15,392 bases of DNA, from positions 1 through 15,392 of the forward strand of contig MPNW01001205.1 in assembly GCA_011800805.1 (NCBI GenBank). Direction: 5' to 3'. Positions 8,455-15,392 of this stretch are shown here, one piece after another; the first letter of the stretch is position 1; every line of letters begins with the position of its first letter. The notes beneath the pieces are model-generated. The model saw only the letters and a list, made by a program, of their open reading frames with translations. It did no database searches and had not been told where the DNA came from. Origin of the DNA: Hirudo medicinalis. Lineage: Eukaryota > Annelida > Clitellata > Hirudinida > Hirudinidae. A program made the translations under genes and the position numbers.

Positions 8455-9235
8455 ATGTCCGAAACAGTTGCATTGCGAAGAATTAATAACAACGAACCAA
8501 CGAGTAATTTGTTGTATATGCAAATAATTTATGCAAATTATGTTTTTAATTATTTGTATTTAACTTGGCAATTGAGTGGCCTTCTGTTAATATTTGGGAT
8601 TTCATTTCAGCTTATTATTTGTACAGTTTTTCGAGCGATGGCTCTGTTGAAATAGAGCCCTACATTATTTACAACGACACGTTTGCCTTGGATGTAACGC
8701 CCAAGACCTTCTCTCAAACAAAAGATGTTTTTGTTGGACATCGTATGCCAAGCAATGCTTGGACGTCTGTAAATGATTCCTCTCACTTGCAAAACAATAC
8801 TGTAGGATGTTTGGAGAGCGACAGAACAGGACAGAACAGGACAGAACAGAACACAGCAACGGCTAGAGGCAGTAATTCAAATAAAGTTTTGCCAAATTCA
8901 AGGTCATTTCGTAATCAACAGAACCAACGCCAACAGCATTCCAATGAAAAAAACAATAAAAGGCGTAAGTATTATATTTATATTTCATTTATTTGGAAGT
9001 CAATTTTAATGTCGAATATTTAGACAGCATCAGGACCGAGAAATTCTACAGAGTTCCATACACCGACTACCAAAAACGAATGCTTGAAAAATGTTATGCA
9101 GAAGACAGATTTCTAAAATCCTCGTCTAAGCTCGATTTGATCAGAAAAACAAATTTAGGTCCGTATCAGATAACGATTTGGTTTCAAAACAGGAGAGCCA
9201 AAGACAGAAAGAATGGCATACCAGTTAAGGCTTAA
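8455..9235 (+). CDS. Divergent Caudal/Cdx-like homeobox protein 2 (three exons), tandem paralogue
   Basis: Exons 8455-8503, 8611-8964 and 9024-9235, with introns of 107 and 59 bp, give ~204 residues ending in TAA. Exon phases match gene 1 exactly. Exon 2 starts YYLYSFSSDG and has P.IIYN, NAWTSVND and NNTVG in the same order as its neighbour, so the two arose by tandem duplication. The homeodomain in exon 3 reads FYRVPYTDYQ, L16, Y20, TNL, ITIWFQNRRAKDRKNG with usual I47, Q50 and N51. YRV.YTD is the strongest Caudal resemblance; ITIWFQNRR also recalls Hox13. The linker contains a 10-bp tandem repeat (8821-8849) that inserts Arg/Thr/Gln/Asn residues, followed by a Gln/Asn-rich stretch. A nuclear DNA-binding regulator is expected. 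The exon 1 donor (A|GTAATT) is chosen on phase. Confidence 0.82.
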
Positions 9236-9290
9236 ACAATTTCATTGCTTGTTTGTTGACCATAGAATTAATTTCCAATATTTGTCTAAT

Positions 9291-9296
9291 AATAAA
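9291..9296 (+). terminator. Polyadenylation signal of homeobox gene 2
   Basis: AATAAA 56 bp after the stop codon of the second homeobox gene. Confidence 0.7.
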
Positions 9297-9299
9297 CTA

Positions 9300-9560
9300 T
9301 CAAATCATCATTATGATGGAGTTTAATTTTCCAAATCTACGAATTGGCAGAGAATATTTTAAACTTTAATCTTCGACCACATCTCTAACCCGAACACGAC
9401 TAACGTCAATTTCTCAATTTTTCCTCCTTCAAAGATTTTGTCAAAGGTTTTTTTCTACAAAGAAGCTAGTAGCGAGAAGTTAACCGAGCTAATATCCGGC
9501 TAGCTGATCAAAATAGTTCGTCGATAAGCGCTACTTCAGGAAGTAGAAACAAATTTAAAA
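9300..9560. other. Intergenic stretch before the LINE relic
   Basis: No reading frame, repeat or RNA gene could be supported here. Confidence 0.4.
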
Positions 9561-9564
9561 GGGA

Positions 9565-10440
9565 GCCAAAATAAGTTATTGGAACAATATATTGAAAAGA
9601 GCTAACAGAATTAACAAAGCATCATTAGCATCATATGAAAGCAGGATAGCAGTTTAAAAAGGGATGCAGAACTCACCTGGTAACTACAGACCAGTGAGTC
9701 CAACTTCTATCATGTGTAAAGTAATGGAAAAAAAATGATCAAGGAGTGCATGTCAAAGTTTTTTGAGAGGAATAAGATAATCTGCAAAGGTCAACATGGC
9801 TTCACCGGGAACAGAGCACATCTGAATCCTGTTGGAGTTCTTTGAGGAAATGTATGACAAGGGTTGACAAGGAGAAAGCAGCAGATGTTGTATATTTAGA
9901 TTTTGCTAAGGCATTTGATAAGGTGCCACACCAAAGATTAGAAAAAAAGCTCATTGCATGTGGTATAAGTGGTAAACTTTTGAGGTGGCTTGCAAGCTGG
10001 CTAAGCAAGAGAAGGCAAAAGGTAGGAATGGGAAGAAAGTGCTCTGGATGGCTACTCATTTTGATTGCTGTTCCATAAGGATCTGTACTAGGTCCCTTAC
10101 TTTTTTGTGTCTACATTAATGATCTTGATGATAGAATATCATCTAAAATATCTAAATTCGCAGATGACACAAAAATCAGCAGGAAAGTTAGTAAGAAAGA
10201 GGATATGGATGAATTTCGGACAGATTTGAATAAATTATATAAATAAATAAATGAATTACATAAGTGAAGACAGGCATGGCAGATGCTATTTAATGTGAAC
10301 AAGTACTCAGTCATGAACATGGGGAGTATGAATAGGATGGAAGAATGTGAATTTGGGGGACAGGTGTTAAACCAGTCAGAACAGGTAAGAGAGCTGGGAG
10401 TGATTATGCACAAGAGTGGAAAATCAACGAAACAAAGTTA
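9565..10440 (+). mobile_element. Decayed CR1/jockey-type LINE, reverse-transcriptase fragment
   Basis: Plus-strand frames carry reverse-transcriptase motifs in order: PGNYRPVS (~9675), GQHGFTGNRA (~9790), VVYLDFAKAFDKVPHQRL (palm motif A, ~9890-9945), VP.GSVLGPLLF.VYINDL (motif B, ~10070-10125), KFADDTK (motif C with the catalytic FADD, ~10155-10175) and WQMLFNVNKYSVM (~10275). Several breaks show it is dead: a frameshift in the A-run near 9735, a frame change near 9840, and TAA in place of the Gln of motif B at 10076. The endonuclease domain upstream and the end of ORF2 downstream are absent. The element stops near 10440 without a 3' tail, about 100 bp before the next gene. Confidence 0.85.
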
Positions 10441-10543
10441 TTTACTAGAAATCTTTGGTGACGTGAGCGTTGTTGTTATGGAAAACAATTAGTTTTGAAT
10501 TTAATTCAAACAAGGATTAACTCCGGGTTTTAAGGTTTTAGAC

Positions 10544-12683
10544 ATGTCGCTTGGAAATTTTGGAGAAAGCCCTTCCAACAATGAAACAAACGAATTGCCG
10601 AAAACCAAATCGGGCACATTAACCTCACACCTGTCAACAGATTATGAATCCAAGATTAGTGAATACGAGGAAGATTTCGAAGAGGAAGAAGAAATAGCAA
10701 ACGAATTTGAAGCGGGAAAAGATGGCATGGAGGTAAGCAAGGAAAAAGAAGAATTATTGATAAAAGAGGAGGTCGTAGAAATAGTTGACAAGTCAAAAGT
10801 CAGCACATACAAGGACAAGAAACCCGTTATGGTGGTCATCGAGCCCACTCCCATGAGAGCCGAACTCTCTATGAGCAAGCTGTTCATGACTCCAACCCTC
10901 AGCCAGGAAGAGAAGTTGAAAATCCTTCACAAGGTGGTCACAAGTTCTGCCGTGTTGCTGATCGACTCTGCCACAGATTTAGCCTTAGATGACATTTCCA
11001 AGAACATAATGTCCGCGCCTCTGAGCAAAATCTTCAAGAAACCAACCTGTTCTGTCCTCGAAGAAAAGAAGACGACCGAGGTGTACCTGTTGTCGAGTTC
11101 TAAGTTTCCATGGCCTAAAAACGGGAAGTTCACTGGGGCCTCGGGACTGAGGACTCTGGAGTCTTTCATAGACGTACGGCTTGGCTTGGTTGACTTTTTG
11201 AGAATGTGGTGCTGATGCGCCAAAAACTGATGTGCCATTTACAACGCCCATTAACTTGGAAATTATAACTTGAATTTTATTCCATCAAACAAAGTACAAA
11301 TCGCTAGGTGGGCGGGTATTTTATTTAAAGTCATTTTCATAGCGTGATGAATTGGACTGGAGTAAAATTCCTCAGGCATAAACACTTTATGCCTTAGTTG
11401 CAATCAATAATAAGTGATCAATAATCAATCAATAATCATCGTTTGAAGAAGTAATGGAAATCAATTTCTTCGTTTTTTTTTGTTATTTTTTGCTTATCCC
11501 TGTAGTCTTGGAATCGACACCCCATGTGGAGATTCTACATCAACAAACTCGACGTGAGGGAGGAGTCGTTGGAAAAAATCTACAAGTACGAGGTCACCTG
11601 GGTGTGCTCCACCAGACGCAAGCCCGTTCCAAAAGTGGCAGCCAATGTCTACTTCATCATAACAGTCTCCAAGATACCGATGCACAAAAAAAAGGTTTTG
11701 AATATCGTAAGACTGTTGCAGTTATAATTAATAGTATCAATAATAATAATAATAATAATAGTAATAATAATAACAACAATAATAACAATAATAATAATAA
11801 CACTCCTCATGACAACATCACTCTTAACAATAATATTAACCAAGCAGCCGGAATTAATATGTTTTGAACTTTGTTTTCGATCAAATAAATTGTTTATAAG
11901 TTGTAAGTTATAAACTTAAATTTGTATTTTGTCATCATTTTCTAAGCTCCATTCAAGAAATAATTAACCGAGTGCTATTTTGAAGGATTTTTGAGACTTA
12001 AAGTTGAACTGAGTAAATATTCTTTTTATTACAAATTAAAGTTAACATTTATAAAATTTTTATTACGTAAAATTTATTAATTTGTCATATAATATAATTT
12101 AATTTATCGGTACAAGCCGTGGTTTCAAATCGATTTATTACTTAAACCCGATGAGAAATAATTTTTCAAAAACCATGAAATACAACTTAGCTTTACATTG
12201 GTCACTTGATACCAGCCCCATTAACAGCATTTAAATTATATAAAAAATTAAATATTATATTTATTATAATATATTTATAAATATTATAATATTTATAAAA
12301 AAAATAATCACTTAATATTTCTCTTGACATTTCAGCCGGTCGACGTTTTTTATTATTACGAAGGCCAGCGAACTATACACAGGTAAAATGTCGTGACCGT
12401 GTTTTCTGAATAAGCGTAATAATAATTTAAATTTATTAAATAAATATTAATAAAGAAAATATTAAAATCAAATAAATCAGATTTAATAACCGAACGTTAT
12501 TGAATAAAATTTACTAAATTAATAACTCGATATTATTCACATTCTCTCCCTCAACATCCATGCATTTGCAGGGACGTCGGGGCGTGCAATCTGTGCGGGA
12601 ACACGCTCAAAAGGATCTTGGACAACAAGTTGTACGAGATGAACAGACTCTTGAACACATTGAGCACCTTCCGTTGCATTTAA
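10544..12683 (+). CDS. Four-exon gene of unknown function with acidic N terminus
   Basis: Exons 10544-11173, 11506-11706, 12336-12382 and 12572-12683 splice in phase (0, 0, 2) through GT-AG introns of 332, 629 and 189 bp, giving 329 codons and a TAA stop; AATAAA follows at 12794. Residues ~35-60 are strongly acidic (SEYEEDFEEEEE), then KKPVMVVIEPTPMRAELSMSK and a region ending PWPKNGKFTG. Crossing the first intron the protein reads LESFID/SWNRHPMWRFYINKL, then YKYEVTWVCSTRRKP, KVAANVYFIITVSKIP, PVDVFYYYEGQRT and DVGACNLCGNTLKRI. No signal peptide or membrane span is evident. I do not recognise the family. The acidic N terminus and the beta-rich middle recall axonemal or cytoskeletal proteins, but that is only an impression. 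Exon 2 could end earlier at AAAAAG|GTTTTG; the GTAAGA donor is stronger. Confidence 0.7.
11740..11801. repeat. (AAT)n microsatellite in intron 2 of the unknown gene
   Basis: AAT/AAC trinucleotide tract just after the exon 2 donor. Read through in frame it encodes an artefactual poly-Asn run. Confidence 0.9.
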
Positions 12684-12793
12684 ATTGCCAATTTGAAATA
12701 ATTACAATCAGAAAGACGTCTGCCAGTGGTCGCGTGTCGATCGATTTAGAAATTGTCGGATGTCTCGAAAAAAAAAATGATGAAAAGTGAAAA

Positions 12794-12799
12794 AATAAA
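12794..12799 (+). terminator. Polyadenylation signal of the unknown four-exon gene
   Basis: AATAAA 111 bp after the TAA stop at 12681-12683. Confidence 0.6.
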
Positions 12800-13359
12800 A
12801 ACATTATGAACTCCGTCGTGTACTTCAAAATATAAATATATACTCAGGTGAACTTGACTTCATTCACGGAGCGAGACATCCCAATGTGACAAAATGACTT
12901 CCATCCGGAATTAAGTGACCGTAATGTAATTTACACGAATGTTTACAACATTTACGTGCTACAACATTGCATGCCGGTGGAGGACTGCTGAAAGCCACAC
13001 CGATATGCTAAAATAATGCAGTTGGACGCTCTGAGACACAAGGACGAAAACAATACAAGTTCACCTCGACCTGAGCCATAGGACGAATTAATATTATACA
13101 GAAATATCCCCGATTCTAAAATGGCTTTGGTCGGACAGAAAAAAGGCACAATCGTGTAATACTGGTCGAGATCAGGTCAAAAAATGGTCAAAATGTAAGA
13201 CATCTCAAGAAGAAACTTTGCAACAGAATAAGCTACACTTCGATTGCGAGCTACTGGATCCTTGAGAACAATTTGCAGCCAATAGTTAGAAATCACCGAC
13301 ATCGTCAATAAACTCAAAAGTTCGAAATAATGAAAACGAAACAAGCTCTCGGAAATTCC
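12800..13359. other. Intergenic stretch between convergent genes
   Basis: Lies between the 3' ends of the unknown gene (+) and wnt11 (-). It should include the wnt11 3' UTR, but no clear minus-strand AATAAA was found. Short open frames here look random. Confidence 0.5.
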
Positions 13360-15271
13360 CTACTTACACCTATTTTGTTCGACGATTTTAGTGCAGACCT
13401 TGCACTTTACATAGCAACACCAGTAGTACTTGCAGTCGCACCTGTATTGGACAGGTACCCTCTCGGTAACGTAGCCTCTTCCGCAGCACATGGATTTACA
13501 ACCACCTGCGTGAGTTTCGTTCTTGAAGCATTCCCTGAAACGGAAAGTAAGTCATCACCTGTAGTGCGTAGATTTAAAGCCAAACAGATTTCTTTAAAAC
13601 TGAGCTGATTAAGATTTGATTGAGGCTGACCTGACTTACTTGAGTGCATGCTTACTTTAAGTTCAAGCTTGGTTAACCCAAGCTTTAAAATCATCACGCC
13701 GTGAAAAAAACTTATTCTATATTTCTCCTAACCTCCCAACTGTTCCTGGAGATCCAACGTAGATGTCCTCAGAGCAATAATCAGGTGACAGAGTAACAAA
13801 GAGAAGATCCTGATCGCTGAATGACTGGCGTCTGTTCTCAGCATGGACCAATATCCTCTTAAAAGCGACAGGTTTCTGCTTGGGTGTTTCTTCTTGGATT
13901 TCCGGTATCTGTTCTATCTCCTTCCATGGTTCTTCTCCGCCGTAATCCACGACTGAATTTTCCAAGGTGAGTACTTCAGGCACCTGGTGTCTCGCGGACC
14001 TGGTGAATCTCTTCTGATCCTCAACCGGTACCTTCTTCAGTGTTACCTTGACAGCGTCCGAGTACTTGGTCATCATCTCGATGCCAACGGTCTTTAATTC
14101 GGGCAGAGCTTTCCAGCAGGTCTTGACGGAGCACGACCCCGAGACTCCGTGACATTTGCACACTTTTCCGAGACTGTCCTCCATCATCTATAGGCATTAT
14201 AGTTCTATAACTTTCGTTCTTGTTAAAAGTTGCAGGTAATATTAATAATATTAAATTTATTCCAACAATAAGTTACCAAATAGATTTGTCTCAACAGTAC
14301 CCACCTTTCTACCGAGCTTATTATTATGCAGATTAACGATTGACTTTTTAGACTTGTCCTTGTTCTTTTGCCAGATTTGATCTGTGAACGTCTGGGCGAA
14401 GGATGAGGCAAAGCGAACGTCATCGCCACAACCTCCCCATTTGAAATCACCTGGAGAAATGTCTCTTCCACTTTCTCTGTAACAGGAGCATTTTTTACTG
14501 TAACCGCTACTGCAGGTCTTCGCTACGGCTTGAGTGAGGGATGCTGACGCCAGGGCATACACGAAAGCTTGTTCTCTCGTTCCTAGAAATGGTTAATCAT
14601 TTATTTTCGTTAGAATTTTCGTTAGAACTCATTAGAATAAGCTAGATGAGTGAATAATTCGCTCATAATTCACAATAATTCCATTTCACTATCATTATTA
14701 GATGATAAATGGCCGCTGTTGCATCCATCCTACCTTCCGTTAAGTCCGGCCAAAAGTTAGGCGCTCTCAGGATGTTAGAACAGTTCCAACGATTGTCCAT
14801 GAAGAGCTCTTGGCAGATCTGGGCGGTCTGTAGGGATGCGTGTACCACGGCGTACATCAGATCGAGGTTCGATAGGCAGAGCTTCTGCTGATGACGAGTT
14901 AAGACTTTGCCGTCATTCGACCTGCAGTCCTTGGTCTGGTTCCAGTAAATTGCCTGATTTTTAGCCACGGCTCTGAGGAGGAACATTTGCTTTAACATTA
15001 AGCAGTTGTATAAATCTGTGATGATTTTTGATATTTTGAGATGTTCGAAATGCTAAAAGTTAGCATGCCGTGCTTGTTACATCAATTGAAAATCATTGTT
15101 GTTCTCTAGTTGTTGTTTCTCTTCATCTTGTTGCAATGCATTTTGACTTCAGATTTTATGATTGCAAGAACAACCATAAGATTTTTGAGTCACATCGACA
15201 CATCGCCTCGAAGACAGTTGGGCACTAGCTAGGCCAATCGTTAAAATCAGAACAGAAACAAAAGAGCACAT
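13360..15271 (-). CDS. wnt11: Wnt11 secreted signalling protein
   Basis: Minus-strand exons 14972-14734, 14582-14305, 14187-13733 and 13534-13360 join in phase (introns 151, 117 and 198 bp) and end NRCK-TAG. Wnt hallmarks: YWNQTKDC, NLDLMYAVVHAS, RWNCSN, RAPNF..DLTEGTREQAFVYAL, WGGCGDD, HNNKLGR, CKCHGVSGSCSVKTCW (the Ser that Porcupine lipidates), LSPDYC, CCGRGY, CKYYWCCYVKC. Asn-Gln-Thr, the TREQAFVYAL block and the C terminus fit Wnt11 best. A minus-strand ATG at 15271 starts a signal peptide (hydrophobic VSVLILTIGLASAQ), the likely first exon; only CAACT|GTCTTC gives the right phase, and it is a weak donor, so that junction is open. The loop between the lipid-site exon start and LSPDYC (~13830-14030) is longer than in vertebrate Wnt11, with an acidic, Pro-rich insert. 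Secreted Frizzled ligand, usually acting in planar polarity and convergent extension. Confidence 0.9.
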
Positions 15272-15284
15272 CGTAATCGTAATG

Positions 15285-15293
15285 ATGATGATG

Positions 15294-15392
<99 letters not shown>
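15285..15392. repeat. (TAA)n microsatellite upstream of wnt11, running off the window
   Basis: GATGATGAT followed by more than 30 uninterrupted TAA units to the last base. It begins only ~14 bp from the proposed wnt11 start codon, so it would lie in the 5' UTR or core promoter if that exon is right. Confidence 0.95.

Noticed and set aside
8455..8655. 66-codon frame resembling a small hydrophobic protein
   Set aside because: It is exon 1 of homeobox gene 2 read on into intron 1; the phase-matched splice gives a product paralogous to gene 1.
6854..9235. Calling the homeobox pair Hox13 orthologues
   Set aside because: VPYT and TNL..QITIWFQNRR are suggestive, but YRV.YTD, NRRAK and the tryptophan motif fit Caudal at least as well; no orthology claimed without a tree.
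10642..11251. Minus-strand frames of 81-103 codons
   Set aside because: Antisense shadows of exon 1 of the unknown four-exon gene.
11454..11867. 137-codon frame with a long poly-Asn run
   Set aside because: The Asn run is the intronic (AAT)n tract read in frame; it overlaps exon 2 of the unknown gene in another frame.
13021..13160. Short plus-strand frames (MQLDALRHKDEN.., IPDSKMALVGQ..)
   Set aside because: Broken by a stop, no splice sites or family resemblance; probably chance in the intergenic stretch.
13665..13685. Perfect 8-bp inverted repeat AAGCTTGG/CCAAGCTT with a 5-nt loop
   Set aside because: Too short and isolated inside a wnt11 intron to support a functional claim.

Overview
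The window looks like a piece of an AT-rich animal genome. It carries a Wnt gene, two homeobox genes with short GT-AG introns (59 to 629 bp), canonical AATAAA signals, many (AAT)n microsatellites, and relics of LINE, LTR and DNA transposons. The species cannot be fixed from sequence alone. The divergent homeodomains suggest a fast-evolving invertebrate lineage (inference).

Left part (1-4770). A single open reading frame of at least 744 codons runs off the left edge on the minus strand. It encodes an E3 ubiquitin ligase of the TRIP12/UFD4 HECT family; its catalytic cysteine would lie outside the window. Upstream of it is a partial, broken tandem copy (2583-~3400). The 5' flank of the gene is also duplicated (2265-2592 and 4081-4767). 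The second flank is interrupted by a TTAA-flanked piggyBac-like terminus that carries an LTR end with a tRNA-Leu primer-binding site, and by a ~320-bp insertion holding a GC-rich hairpin. The intact flank at 2265 preserves the empty TTAA target site.

Middle (4770-9300). A largely non-coding stretch with an inverted repeat is followed by two head-to-tail, three-exon homeobox genes (6293-7077 and 8455-9235). They share exon phases, an N-terminal motif and an AWT..VND tryptophan motif, so they are tandem duplicates. The homeodomains are closest to Caudal/Cdx, with some posterior-Hox (Hox13-like) features. Gene 1 has three tandem Pumilio-type sites in its 3' UTR. A tRNA-Glu-like Pol III unit lies between them on the minus strand.

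Right part (9500-15392). A decayed CR1/jockey-type LINE reverse transcriptase abuts a four-exon gene of unknown function (329 codons, acidic N terminus, Cys-containing C terminus). Convergent to it is wnt11 on the minus strand: four exons are well resolved, a probable signal-peptide exon sits at 15271, and a long (TAA)n tract lies just upstream. No operon logic is expected; the genes are independent eukaryotic units, although Wnt and Caudal-type genes often act together in posterior axis patterning (established for the families, not shown here).
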